Made by a program: the position numbers and the translations under genes | Source: Streptomyces marianii | GTDB taxonomy: Bacteria; Actinomycetota; Actinomycetes; Streptomycetales; Streptomycetaceae | Length of the DNA stretch: 64,000 bases | Direction of reading: 5' to 3' | Assembly (NCBI RefSeq): GCF_005795905.1 | Contig: NZ_VAWE01000001.1 | Coordinates: 3,320,501 to 3,384,500, forward strand | Notes under the pieces: model-generated | Databases searched by the model: none | Seen by the model: the letters and a program-made list of their open reading frames with translations, nothing else | Told to the model about the DNA's origin: nothing | Shown here: positions 10,135-20,299 of the stretch, in pieces | Numbering within the stretch: the first letter of the stretch is position 1 | How the letters are laid out: the number at the start of each line of letters is the position of its first letter

Positions 10135-10458
10135 ATGGCAGATTTCTCCCGCCTTCCCGGACCGAACGCCGATCTGTGGGACTGGCAGCTGCTCGCAGCG
10201 TGCCGTGGGGTAGACAGCTCACTCTTCTTCCATCCCGAGGGGGAACGCGGCGCGGCAAGGAGTGCGCGCGAGAACTCGGCGAAAGAGGTCTGCATGAGGT
10301 GCCCGGTACGCGCGGAGTGCGCGGCGCACGCACTCGCGGTCCGGGAGCCCTACGGGGTCTGGGGCGGACTGACGGAGGACGAACGCGAGGAACTCATGGG
10401 GCGGGCCCGGCACCGGCTGATCCCGGCAGGGGGCGCGGGGGGCGCGCCGCAGGGCTGA
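10135..10458 (+). CDS. whiD: WhiB-family sporulation regulator WhiD
   Basis: 107 aa [4Fe-4S] protein of the Wbl family. Cys23, Cys53, Cys56 and Cys62 form the C-x29-C-x2-C-x5-C cluster ligands and match the positions known for S. coelicolor WhiD. The GVWGG turn and a basic C-terminus (RARHR) follow. Wbl proteins bind region 4 of the principal sigma factor; WhiD is needed for late sporulation and septum placement. It sits divergently beside bldM, as in other Streptomyces. Confidence 0.93.
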   Translation: MADFSRLPGPNADLWDWQLLAACRGVDSSLFFHPEGERGAARSARENSAKEVCMRCPVRAECAAHALAVREPYGVWGGLTEDEREELMGRARHRLIPAGGAGGAPQG

Positions 10459-10559
10459 ACGAGCCTTCAACCACTTGAGAAGAAACGTTCCTGCATCGTC
10501 CGGGCCACATCCGGGACGGTCCAGCTGATGGCGCGCACCGGGGGTGGGTTCTCGTCGCG

Positions 10560-11450
10560 TCAGCGAGCGGCGGCCAGGGCCAGCCGGTCCAGCGTGGCCG
10601 CGACCGTGGGCACCTGAGCCAGATCGGGCAGGGTCAGGGCGACGATCTCGCGGTGGACGGAGGGTTCCACCGCCACCGTGCGAGCCCCCTTGGGCACCAC
10701 GGATTCGAGTGCGAGTTCCGGCAGCACCGCGACGCCGAGACCGGCGCCGACGAGCCCGACCACGGCCGGGTAGTCGTCCGTGGCGAAGTCGATCCTGGGG
10801 GTGAACCCCGAATCCTCGCAGACCGCCACGAGCTGGCGGCGGCAGCGGGGACACCCGGCGATCCACGGCTCGTCCGCGAGGTCCGCGATGGAGACGGACC
10901 CCGCGTCGGCGAGGCGGTGCCCCTCGGGCACCAGCCCCACCAGCCGGTCGCTGAGCAACGGCCGTACGACGAGATCAGCCCACTCCGTGCCTCCGGCGCC
11001 GTACCGGAACGCGAGCGCCACGTCGCAGTCCCCCTCGCGCAGCATCTCCTCGGATCGGGGCGGCTCCGCCTCGACCAGTGAGACGCGCGTGCCCGGGTGC
11101 GCGGCACGCAGGGCGGCGAGGGCAGCGGGCACCAGCGTGGAGCTGCCGCTGGAGAACGACACCAGCCGGACCCGGCCGGCGCGGAGCCCGGCGATCGCGG
11201 CGACCTCCTCCTCGGCCGCGGTGAGCCCGGCCAGAATGCCCGCCGCGTGGCGCACCAGCGCCTCCCCGGCCTGAGTGAGGCGCATCTCCCGGCCGGTGCG
11301 GACCAGCAGCGGCGTCCCCGCGGACGCCTCCAGGGCCTTCATCTGCTGGCTGACGGCCGGCTGGGTGCAGCCCAGCTCGCGGGCCGCCGCGGAGAAGGAG
11401 CCGGTAGCGGCCACGGCACGCAGGACGCGGAGATGGCGGGCTTCGATCAC
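10560..11450 (-). CDS. LysR-family transcriptional regulator
   Basis: 296 aa, typical length. N-terminal winged helix-turn-helix (LRVLRAVAATGSFSAAAREL, then TQPAVSQQMKALE) and a C-terminal periplasmic-binding-like effector domain from about residue 90. The effector domain has a Cys pair in AGCPRCRRQL. GTG start at 11450. It is divergent from the MOSC gene with a 79-bp gap that includes an AT-rich near-palindrome around TATTCGATGGATA, so it may regulate that gene and itself. The ligand is unknown. Confidence 0.9.
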   Translation of the reverse strand: MIEARHLRVLRAVAATGSFSAAARELGCTQPAVSQQMKALEASAGTPLLVRTGREMRLTQAGEALVRHAAGILAGLTAAEEEVAAIAGLRAGRVRLVSFSSGSSTLVPAALAALRAAHPGTRVSLVEAEPPRSEEMLREGDCDVALAFRYGAGGTEWADLVVRPLLSDRLVGLVPEGHRLADAGSVSIADLADEPWIAGCPRCRRQLVAVCEDSGFTPRIDFATDDYPAVVGLVGAGLGVAVLPELALESVVPKGARTVAVEPSVHREIVALTLPDLAQVPTVAATLDRLALAAAR

Positions 11451-11529
11451 TCCTTTAGCATAAGGGACACTTGGAGCGCTGGTGAAATATTCGATGGATA
11501 CTTTGGGTGGGTCGGATTAGCGTCGGGGC

Positions 11530-12198
11530 ATGGAACTTCTCTCGGTGAACGTGGGGCGGCTCAGGGCCGTCGAGCACACCTCGGCGGCCTCCGGCCTCAG
11601 CGGTGTGGACAAGCGGCCCGTCGCGGGCCCGGTGCGGGTCATCGCCCCCGGGCCGGGTGGTGCCGGCGCGAGCGGGGTGGAGGGGGACGAGATCGGCGAC
11701 CCCCGCTTCCACGGGGGCGACGACCGGGCCGTCACCGCCTACGCCCGCGAGGACCTCGACCGCTGGGAGCGGGAGCTGGGCCGGCCGCTGGCGGACGGCG
11801 CGTTCGGGGAGAATCTGACGACCACCGGCCTCGACGTGAACGGAGCGCTGATCGGGGAGCGCTGGCGCATCGGATCGGGGGTGGTCCTCGAGGTCACGGG
11901 CGGCCGGGTGCCCTGCGGCACCTTCCAAGGGCACCTCGGGGAGAAGGGATGGGTCAGGCGCTTCACCCGGGCAGGGCAGCCGGGTGCGCTGCTGCGGGTG
12001 ATCGAACCGGGGACGCTCCGGGCGGGCGATCCGGTGCGGGTCGAGCACCGTCCGGACCACGACATCACCGTCGCGCTGCTGTTCAGGGCGGCCACGCTGG
12101 AACGGGAGTTGCTGCCGCGCACGCTCGTCGCGGCGCCGTGGATGGAGTCCTCGTTGCTGGAGGTCGCCCGGGAGTACGCGGAGAAGCACGGCGGCTGA
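11530..12198 (+). CDS. MOSC domain protein (YiiM-like)
   Basis: 222 aa. MOSC proteins bind molybdenum cofactor sulfur or reduce N-hydroxylated substrates. Visible: RFHGGDDRAVTAY, then DGAFGENLTTTGLD, then GGRVPCGTFQGHLGEKGWVRRF, where the Cys of RVPC is the expected conserved residue. The length and C-terminal extension match YiiM-type proteins, which handle N-hydroxylated purines. Divergent LysR neighbour; G-rich repeats follow immediately. Confidence 0.85.
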   Translation: MELLSVNVGRLRAVEHTSAASGLSGVDKRPVAGPVRVIAPGPGGAGASGVEGDEIGDPRFHGGDDRAVTAYAREDLDRWERELGRPLADGAFGENLTTTGLDVNGALIGERWRIGSGVVLEVTGGRVPCGTFQGHLGEKGWVRRFTRAGQPGALLRVIEPGTLRAGDPVRVEHRPDHDITVALLFRAATLERELLPRTLVAAPWMESSLLEVAREYAEKHGG

Positions 12199-12220
12199 CG
12201 GTGCTCCGGCGTGCCCGCGG

Positions 12221-12289
12221 GCCGGGGGCCGGGGGCCGGGGGCCGGGGGCCGGGGGCCGGGGGCCGGGGGCCGGGGGCCGGGGGCCGGG
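12221..12289. repeat. Tandem 7-bp GCCGGGG repeat, about 10 copies
   Basis: 69 bp of near-perfect 7-bp units beginning 22 bp after the MOSC stop. G5 runs separated by CC on the plus strand could form stacked G-quadruplexes; C-rich on the other strand. Copy number is likely variable. Confidence 0.9.
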
Positions 12290-12422
12290 TGGGTCAGGGA
12301 CAGAGGCCGGGGACCCGGGAGCGACGGGCACTTGCCGGCCGGGACGACGGCGGGCGCGGCCGCAGACCGGACGGAACGGACCGCGGCCGCGCACCGGACG
12401 GGACGGGGCGGGCGGCGGGGAC

Positions 12423-12553
12423 ACCGCCGGGCGGCCCTCCCCGACAGACCGAGTGACGGCCCGATACCCACCCCGGGCAGCCCGGCTCCCAGGCGGCCGA
12501 GCGTGCTCCGCAACCGCCGGGCGGCCCTCCCCGACAGACCGGGTGACGGCCCG
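12423..12553. repeat. Pair of 41-bp direct repeats in the MOSC-SDR gap
   Basis: 12423-12463 and 12513-12553 are identical apart from one position and start 90 bp apart. The remaining bases of the 509-bp gap 12199-12707 show no convincing coding sequence, only GC-rich low-complexity DNA. Confidence 0.85.
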
Positions 12554-12707
12554 TCACCCGCACCCCGCCGGAACGCTGACGCCGGACCCCGTACCCCGTC
12601 CGGCCGGGTGACACCCCGCTTCCCGTGCCCGCCGGGAGGGCTGACGGTCCGGCACCGCGGCCGGACTCGCACGGCGCCCGTGCACGCGGCGCACTAACGT
12701 GCCGCCT

Positions 12708-13481
12708 ATGACGACAGCACTCATCACCGGCTCGACCGCGGGCATCGGGGCCGCGTTCGCGCGGCGGCTCGCGGCGGACGGACACGATCTGGTCCTGGTC
12801 GCCCGGGACACCAAGCGCCTCCAGGAGCAGGCCACCGAACTCCACGACCTGCACGGCATCGAGGCGGAGGTACTGACCGCCGACCTGGCCGAGGACGACG
12901 GCATCTCCTCCGTGGAGCAGCGGCTCGGCGAACGCAGGCGAACGGTGGACCTGCTCGTCAACAACGCCGGGTTCGGCAACAAGGGGCGCTTCCTCGAGGT
13001 CTCCATGGCCGACGAACTGCGGATGCTCAAGGTGCACTGCGAGGCCGTGCTGCGGCTGACGGCCGCGGCCACCGCGCCCATGCGCGACCGGGGCCGGGGC
13101 GGGGTGGTGAACGTGGCCTCGGTCGCCGCGTTCGTGCCGCGTGGCACGTACGGGGCGTCGAAGGCATGGGTCGTGCAGTTCACCCAGGGCGCGGCCCGGG
13201 ACCTGGCGGGCACCGGGGTTCGGCTGATGGCGCTCTGCCCGGGGTTCGTGCGCACCGAGTTCCACGAACGGGCGGGGATGGGCACGGACAACATCCCGGG
13301 CTGGATGTGGCTGGACGCCGACAAGCTGGTGTCGTCGGCGCTCGCCGATCTGTCTCGCGGCAAGACGCTGTCGGTCCCCGATCCGCGCTACAAGGCGCTG
13401 ATGGGCGTGGTGAAGCTGGCCCCGCGCGGTCTGCTGGGCGGGGTCAGCTCCAGGGCGGGCCGCAAGTACGGACCGCGGTAG
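12708..13481 (+). CDS. Short-chain dehydrogenase/reductase
   Basis: 257 aa SDR oxidoreductase. Cofactor loop TGSTAGIG (7-14), NNAG (85-88), and catalytic Ser138, Tyr148 and Lys152 (YGASK) are all present. Length and the C-terminal segment resemble DltE-type/SDR family oxidoreductases. ATG 12708 has no Shine-Dalgarno; TAACGT at 12695-12700 could be a -10 giving a leaderless or near-leaderless message. Substrate unknown. Confidence 0.88.
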   Translation: MTTALITGSTAGIGAAFARRLAADGHDLVLVARDTKRLQEQATELHDLHGIEAEVLTADLAEDDGISSVEQRLGERRRTVDLLVNNAGFGNKGRFLEVSMADELRMLKVHCEAVLRLTAAATAPMRDRGRGGVVNVASVAAFVPRGTYGASKAWVVQFTQGAARDLAGTGVRLMALCPGFVRTEFHERAGMGTDNIPGWMWLDADKLVSSALADLSRGKTLSVPDPRYKALMGVVKLAPRGLLGGVSSRAGRKYGPR

Positions 13482-14048
13482 TCCCGTCCTGCCGGGTCAC
13501 CGTGAGGGTGCGGCCGCCGGTCCCGACCCCGGTGAGGGCCGCGACGGGGGCGGAACCGGGCTCGGCCGTGGGCGAGGCGGGTGCGGACGAGGAGCGTGTC
13601 CGATCCCTGGCGGGTCGTGCCGTGCAGGGCGGAGATGCGGGTGAGCGGGTGAGCCGGCCTGGAGGGCGGAGCCGGAGAACGGAGGCGGTCCGGACCGTGC
13701 AGCCGGGTACGGGCTGTGGTTGCACGGTCGGTCCGTCCGGGTCGGCCGCCCGGCCGTCTGCCGGACGGGGGTGCCCTCGGCACTCCCGTGACGAGGGGCC
13801 CGCCCGGACCTCGGCACGGCCGTGCACGAGCGTCGGGGAGTGCACGCGCACGACCGGGCGCGGGGTGTGCCCTGAGGCGGACCTGTGGGACCCGCTCTTG
13901 ACTTCGCTCGCACCCGGCTCAAGCATCCGGCCGACGCCGGCACCCGTACCGCAGCCTCAGGAGCCCAGCCGTGAGCCGCAGTTGGAACGGCCCCACCCGA
14001 GTCATGGCCGGCGCGCACACCGCCCTCGCCGCCCTCACGGCGTGCGGT
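13482..14048. other. Non-coding stretch
   Basis: About 570 bp between the SDR and a decayed dehydrogenase. I see no reading frame with family-like content or a credible ribosome site. It may include the eroded N-terminal part of the downstream pseudogene. Confidence 0.5.
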
Positions 14049-14545
14049 GCGGCGGTGACGAGTACTGCTGTACGGCCCGTACGCGGACGCCGACGAGGCC
14101 GCCCACCCGGGGCCGAGTCGGTGCGCTGGACGACCTCTGCCTGCGCAGCGGCATCGTCACCGTCCAGGCACCCGAGATCCCGGCCACCCGCCACTGGGTC
14201 GACGCCCGCAGGCTGTCCCTGATGCCCGACGGCGCGACCTGGTCAAACCGCGGGGGGACTCGCGCCGGTCGACACGGACGCGCTGCTCCCGGATCTGCTG
14301 TCCGGCCACCTCAGTGCCGTGCTGGACGTCACCGCACCCGAGGTGCCCCCGCCGACCCTCCGCTCTACGACCTCCCGAACGTCCTGCTGACTCCGCACGT
14401 CGCGGGCTCCCTCGGCCGGGAGCTGTACCGCATGGCGGATCTGGCGCTGGACGAGGTGGAGCGGTACGCGCTGGGCCGCCCCTTCGCCGAGCCGGTCGTC
14501 CCCGCGGTGCCGAACCGCTCGGCCCAGGGTGCTCCGTCCGGAAGG
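14049..14545 (+). pseudogene. Decayed D-2-hydroxyacid dehydrogenase
   Basis: Fragments of a hydroxyacid dehydrogenase appear in different frames. First YGPYADADEAAH; then DDLCLRSGIVTVQAPEIPATRHW and LSLMPDGA; then VDTDALLPDLLSGHLSAVLD in another frame; then LYDLPNVLLTPHVAGSLG and MADLALDEVERYALGRPFAEPV. The catalytic His survives (TPHVAGS). At least three frame changes are needed and the N-terminal substrate domain is not recognisable. Clearly non-functional. Confidence 0.82.
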
Positions 14546-14654
14546 CCGCCCTATCCGCCCGGACCTCTCCCCGACAGGGCAAATCGAGGCAGAATGCGCG
14601 TATTTCACTAGACTGGAGTAATCCGACGCAGCGCCCGATCCGCCGGGAGACGCC

Positions 14655-15347
14655 ATGACATTCGTACAGATGATCGACTGCAAGACGGAACGCGTCGACG
14701 AGCTCAACCAGCTCCTGGACACCTGGGTCGAACAGACCAAGGGCAGGCGCACCGCCACCCACAGCCTCCTCGCCCAGGACCGCTCCGACGGGACCCACGT
14801 GGTGGAGATCGTCGAGTTTCCCTCGTACGAGGACGCGATGCGGAACTCGAACCTCCCGGAGACCGACCGGATCTTCCAGGAGATGGTGGCGCTGTGCGAC
14901 CGCATGCCGACCTTCACCGACCTGGAGGTCATCCGCGACGAGCAGCTGCACAAGGGTCTGTGCGCCCGGTTCTTCACCGAGGCCCTTCCCGGTGACCCCG
15001 GCCTCCTCGACGGACTGCTCACCCGGGATTACCACGATCACAACCCGGCCAACTCGCCGGACGTGATCGGGGTCGACGCCTTCCGCCGCGAGGTCGCGAT
15101 GTGGCGGGACGCCTTCGACTTCACCTTCACCGTCGAGGACCAGGTCGCCGAGGCCGACCGGGTCTGCACCCGCTGGACGTGGGAGGGCACGCACACGGGC
15201 GAGTTCCTCGGCCTCGCGCCCACCGGCAGGCAGGCGTCGATGACCGGCACGACCGTCCACCGGCTCCACGAGGGCCTGATCTGCGAGGGCTGGTGGCAGT
15301 ACGACCGGCTCGGGCTGATGGGGCAACTCGGGGCGCTGGAGATGTGA
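14655..15347 (+). CDS. Two-domain protein: alpha/beta-barrel-like N-terminus and SnoaL-like C-terminus
   Basis: 230 aa. Residues 1 to about 95 resemble a monooxygenase-type dimeric alpha/beta barrel (MTFVQMIDCKTERVDELNQ). Residues from about 100 form a SnoaL-like/ester-cyclase fold: LLTRDYHDHNPA, then VCTRWTWEGTHTGEFLGLAPTGR, then ICEGWWQYDRLGLMGQLGAL. The SnoaL-like half is the more secure. No biosynthetic genes are nearby, so a detoxification or small-molecule role is only inference. A strong terminator follows. Confidence 0.75.
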   Translation: MTFVQMIDCKTERVDELNQLLDTWVEQTKGRRTATHSLLAQDRSDGTHVVEIVEFPSYEDAMRNSNLPETDRIFQEMVALCDRMPTFTDLEVIRDEQLHKGLCARFFTEALPGDPGLLDGLLTRDYHDHNPANSPDVIGVDAFRREVAMWRDAFDFTFTVEDQVAEADRVCTRWTWEGTHTGEFLGLAPTGRQASMTGTTVHRLHEGLICEGWWQYDRLGLMGQLGALEM

Positions 15348-15410
15348 CCACCTGGCCGTGACCCCGGCCGACGCTTCGGCCCGGCCGAAGCTGCCCGGCC
15401 CGGGCACGGG

Positions 15411-15446
15411 GAAGGTCCCCGCTCCCGGGAGGGAGCGGGGACCTTC
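15411..15446. terminator. Bidirectional terminator, SnoaL-like gene / groEL
   Basis: Perfect 16-bp stem (15411-15426 with 15431-15446) and a 4-nt loop between convergent genes. Confidence 0.85.
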
Positions 15447-15479
15447 GTACGTCCTGGACGGACGGGGGACCGCCGCGGG

Positions 15480-17120
<1,641 letters not shown>

Positions 17121-17130
17121 TCAAAGCGAA

Positions 17131-17179
17131 CCGCGCCCCTGCCGCCCGGCTTCATCATCAGCGGGGGCCAGGGGCGCGG
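17131..17179 (-). promoter_or_regulatory. groES-groEL intercistronic hairpin
   Basis: 11-bp perfect stem (17131-17141 with 17169-17179) around a 27-nt loop, inside the operon. It could act as a processing or partial-termination site that sets the groES to groEL ratio. Confidence 0.55.
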
Positions 17180-17201
17180 CTCTGGGTAAATCTGCGGTGA
17201 A

Positions 17202-17510
17202 CTACTTCTCGACGATCGCGAGCACGTCGCGGGCCGAGAGGACGAGGTACTCCTCGCCGCTGTACTTCACCTCGGTGCCGCCGTACTTGCTGTAAAGCAC
17301 GACATCGCCGGTCTTGACGTCGAGCGGAAGACGCTCGCCGTTCTCGAAGCGGCCCGGGCCGACGGCCAGGACGACGCCCTCCTGGGGCTTCTCCTTGGCG
17401 GTGTCCGGAATGACCAGGCCAGAGGCGGTGGTCTGCTCGGCGTCGAGCGGCTGGACCACAATGCGGTCCTCGAGCGGCTTGATGGCAACCTTGGAGCTGG
17501 TGGTCGTCAC
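17202..17510 (-). CDS. groES: Co-chaperonin GroES
   Basis: 102 aa cap of the GroEL ring. [25 protein letters not shown] contains the mobile loop, and [21 protein letters not shown] is the C-terminal beta segment. First gene of the heat-shock operon. Its promoter is overlapped and followed by two CIRCE elements, so HrcA repression is expected. Confidence 0.97.
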   Translation of the reverse strand: MTTTSSKVAIKPLEDRIVVQPLDAEQTTASGLVIPDTAKEKPQEGVVLAVGPGRFENGERLPLDVKTGDVVLYSKYGGTEVKYSGEEYLVLSARDVLAIVEK

Positions 17511-17610
17511 GATCCGACCTCCCCCTTCGGAGATCTCACGGGGTTCAACTGTCTGAGGTGGCGACCAGGTGGATCCGTCGTCGCGGGTGCCGGACCTGCC
17601 CGTCGCTGTG

Positions 17611-17637
17611 TTGGCACTCTCCGGTGGGGAGTGCCAG
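17611..17637. promoter_or_regulatory. CIRCE element (promoter-distal copy, nearer groES)
   Basis: TTGGCACTC-N9-GAGTGCCAG, the HrcA operator form, 100 bp before the groES start and just downstream of the predicted transcription start. Confidence 0.85.
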
Positions 17638-17642
17638 AGCCG

Positions 17643-17672
17643 AGACTATGACCGGGATTAGCACTCGGTCAA
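17643..17672 (-). promoter_or_regulatory. groES promoter
   Basis: Minus strand: -35 TTGACC (17667-17672), 18-nt spacer, -10 TAGTCT (17643-17648). The -35 lies inside the second CIRCE element, so HrcA binding would block RNA polymerase. Confidence 0.7.
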
Positions 17673-17684
17673 GCGGAGTGCCAA
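17658..17684. promoter_or_regulatory. CIRCE element (overlapping the -35)
   Basis: TTAGCACTC-N9-GAGTGCCAA, one base from the canonical TTAGCACTC-N9-GAGTGCTAA HrcA operator. Two copies flank the -10 region. Confidence 0.92.
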
Positions 17685-17773
17685 TCCACTGCGTGTTCGG
17701 CCGGTTTCCGACGGCCGTCCGACGTGCGTCCCCTCGCGCGGGCCGTCCGGCGTCCCGACACCTCCTCAGCCCC

Positions 17774-18910
17774 TCAGACGTAGTCCTCCAGCCTCGCCAC
17801 GGCATAGCCCTTCGCGGTCACGACCTTCATCACATGGCGGATCATGTCCGGCATGCCACCCTTCCACTCCGCCTTGCCGCGGAAGTGCGTGAGGATGATG
17901 TCGCCGGGGTGCAGGTCCCGGTCGAACTCGCGCCATTCCATGTGGTCGGGGAACGCCTCCGCCGCCCACAGCGGCACGGCCTTCACACCACAGGACTTGG
18001 CGGCGCGCAGGGTGTCCCGGTTGTAGCTGCCGTACGGCGGACGGAAGAGGCGCGGTCGCTTGCCGAACCGCTTCTCGATCCTGGCCTGCTGCCCGCAGAT
18101 CTCTGTTTTCTGCTTCGCGTACGGCATCCCCGGCAGGTAGGGATGCGTGAGCGTGTGGTTGTGCAGGGAGACGCCGCGGTCCTGCATCTTCTCGAAGTAG
18201 CCGTAGTCGTCCCTGACGACGTAGTCACTGAGGAAGGCGCTGTACGGGATCCGCAGCTCACTCATCATCCGCAGCAGCTCCGGGTCCTTCTCCGCGCCGT
18301 CGTCGATCGTCAGGAAGACGACCTTCTGCTTGGTGGGCACGGTGGTGAAGACCGGCGGCAGGCCCTTGTGGCGGTCGACCTCGAAGCCCTTGCGCGTGGC
18401 GATCTTCGGCTTCTCGTCGGGCGGTGGGGGCGCGGGCAGTGGGGCCTGCCGGAGGCCCCAGCGCCGGGCGGCGGCAGCCCGGGCGGCCTGGATCTTCTTC
18501 GTGCGCTTGGCGTACGCGAGCGCCTCGGCCGGTCCGGCGGGCGCCTTCCCTCCCGCCCGCTCCCGGCCCTCGTCCTTCTTCCCCCGCTCCCCGCCCTCCT
18601 CGCCGAAGTCCTTCCGGGCGTCTCGCCGGCCCTCCTTCCCGCCCTCCCCGCGGCCCTCCGCCTTCCGGGACCCGGCGCCCTCGCGCGCGTCCTCGCCCTT
18701 CCGGTCCCCCCGCCCCGGCGACCCCGGCTCCTGACCGTGCGCGGGAGCGGCGACTGAAGCAGTGGCGCCCGCTTTCCCGGTGGCCCCGGCTCCGCCCCGT
18801 CCGGGCTCGGCGGCACAGCCCGAGCCGACGGCCATGACGAGCAGCACGCACATCCACATACGTCTGCGCCGAATTGCTGGCTTCTTTTCGTTTTGTCGTA
18901 CTTGCTGCAT
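17774..18910 (-). CDS. Polysaccharide deacetylase (NodB domain), exported
   Basis: 378 aa. An N-terminal Arg-rich stretch (AIRRRR) and hydrophobic segment ending in VGSGC suggest a signal peptide, possibly a lipoprotein with a weak lipobox. A low-complexity Gly/Arg/Glu/Lys linker of about 110 residues follows. The C-terminal NodB domain has TIDDGAEKD, HNHTLTHPY (metal histidines) and RPPYGSYN. It would remove acetyl groups from peptidoglycan or a surface polymer. Start ATG 18910 is chosen just before the signal peptide; the upstream frame is open but unlike the family. Confidence 0.87.
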   Translation of the reverse strand: MQQVRQNEKKPAIRRRRMWMCVLLVMAVGSGCAAEPGRGGAGATGKAGATASVAAPAHGQEPGSPGRGDRKGEDAREGAGSRKAEGRGEGGKEGRRDARKDFGEEGGERGKKDEGRERAGGKAPAGPAEALAYAKRTKKIQAARAAAARRWGLRQAPLPAPPPPDEKPKIATRKGFEVDRHKGLPPVFTTVPTKQKVVFLTIDDGAEKDPELLRMMSELRIPYSAFLSDYVVRDDYGYFEKMQDRGVSLHNHTLTHPYLPGMPYAKQKTEICGQQARIEKRFGKRPRLFRPPYGSYNRDTLRAAKSCGVKAVPLWAAEAFPDHMEWREFDRDLHPGDIILTHFRGKAEWKGGMPDMIRHVMKVVTAKGYAVARLEDYV

Positions 18911-19001
18911 GGCGTCGCATCCTGTCAGCGCCGCGCGCCCGCGAAGGCCCGACAGCGCCGCCCGGCCGCAGACCGTCCCCCGGCTGGCCGACAATGGCCG
19001 G

Positions 19002-20219
19002 GTGAACGACGCCGGCTCACCCTCCCCGCTCGCCCCCCTGCTCACCCACGAAGGGCAGGCCCTGCTCACCGCCCTGCGCGACTACGACCCGGGACAGGAG
19101 CTGGGCGTCGCCACCCGGCTGCGCCGCGACCACCCGGCCGAGCTGGTCTCGGCCGCGCTGACGCAGGCACGGCTGAGGCAGCGCGCGGTGGCCAAGTTCG
19201 GCGTGGAGGACGCCTACCGGATGTACTTCACGCCCAACGGTGTGGAGCAGTCGACGCGGGCGTCCGTCGCCGCCCACCGAGCCGCCCGGTTCGCGGAACT
19301 CGGGGTGCGGAGCGTCGCGGATCTGTGCTGCGGGATCGGCGGCGACGCGATCGCGCTCGCCCGCGCCGGGATCTCCGTACTCGCCGTGGACCGCGATCCG
19401 TTCACCGCCGACGTCGCCCGGGCCAATGCCGAGGCTCTGGGCCTGGCCCCGCTCATCGAGGTCCGCCGGGCCGATGTCACCGAGGTCGACACCTCCTCCC
19501 ACGACGCCGTCTTCGTCGACCCCGCCCGCCGCGCCGGGCGGCCGGGAGGAGGGCGCGGACCGAAGGGCGGCAGCGGCCGGATCTTCGACCCGGAGGCGTA
19601 CTCGCCACCGCTGTCCTGGGCCGTCGGGACGGCCCGCACGGCCCGTTTCGCGGCCCTCAAGATCGCCCCGGGCATCCCGCACGAGGCGATCCCCGAGGAC
19701 GCCGAGGCCGAGTGGATCTCCGACCACGGGGACGTGAAGGAGGCCGTGCTCTGGTTCGGCACCGCGCCGGGCACCCGGCGCGCCACGCTGCTGCCGTCGG
19801 GTGCCCCACTCGTCGGACGCGGGCTGCCCGACCCCCGGGTACGGAGGACCGGCCGCTACCTCTACGAGCCCGACGGCGCCGTCATCCGCGCCCATCTGGT
19901 CGCGGAGGTCGCCGAGGAACTCGACGGCGGCCTGCTCGACGGGACGATCGCGTACATCACCGCCGACGAGCTGCGCCCGACGCCGTACGCGACCGCGTAC
20001 GAGATCACCGACGAACTCCCCTTCAACCTGAAGAAGCTCAAGGCCCTGCTGCGTGAACGGGAAGTCGGCACGCTCACCGTCAAGAAGCGCGGGTCGGCGG
20101 TCGAACCCGAGGAGCTGCGCCGCAAGGTGAAGCCGAGCGGGCCGAACGCGGCCACGGTCTTCCTGACCCGCGTGGCCGGTGCGCCCACCGTGCTGATCGG
20201 GGCTCCGGCGGGTGCCTGA
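19002..20219 (+). CDS. Class I SAM-dependent methyltransferase with THUMP-like C-terminus
   Basis: 405 aa. SAM-binding motif VADLCCGIGGDAIALA, then a VFVDPARR loop resembling the catalytic DPP-type motif of RNA methyltransferases. The C-terminal region (PFNLKKLKALLREREVGTLTVKKRG) matches the THUMP-like domain found in actinobacterial proteins of this kind, suggesting an RNA substrate. GTG 19002 has GACAAT at 18990-18995 six bases upstream and no Shine-Dalgarno, so the message may be leaderless. Confidence 0.83.
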   Translation: MNDAGSPSPLAPLLTHEGQALLTALRDYDPGQELGVATRLRRDHPAELVSAALTQARLRQRAVAKFGVEDAYRMYFTPNGVEQSTRASVAAHRAARFAELGVRSVADLCCGIGGDAIALARAGISVLAVDRDPFTADVARANAEALGLAPLIEVRRADVTEVDTSSHDAVFVDPARRAGRPGGGRGPKGGSGRIFDPEAYSPPLSWAVGTARTARFAALKIAPGIPHEAIPEDAEAEWISDHGDVKEAVLWFGTAPGTRRATLLPSGAPLVGRGLPDPRVRRTGRYLYEPDGAVIRAHLVAEVAEELDGGLLDGTIAYITADELRPTPYATAYEITDELPFNLKKLKALLREREVGTLTVKKRGSAVEPEELRRKVKPSGPNAATVFLTRVAGAPTVLIGAPAGA

Positions 20220-20299
20220 CGCGGCGTCGGGTGCGGCGGGGGGCGCCCGCCGTCAGCCGTGCGCCGCCCCGGGCGCCGCGGCGGAGGGGACTGCCGAGG

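Noticed and set aside
12221..12289. CRISPR-like array
   Set aside because: Units are 7 bp, contiguous and without spacers; a simple tandem repeat.
12332..12697. 121-aa frame over the direct repeats
   Set aside because: Composition follows the repeats; no start signal or homology.
13166..14611. 481-aa plus-strand frame running from the SDR into the pseudogene
   Set aside because: Joins an out-of-frame shadow of the SDR to one frame of the decayed dehydrogenase; not a real fusion.
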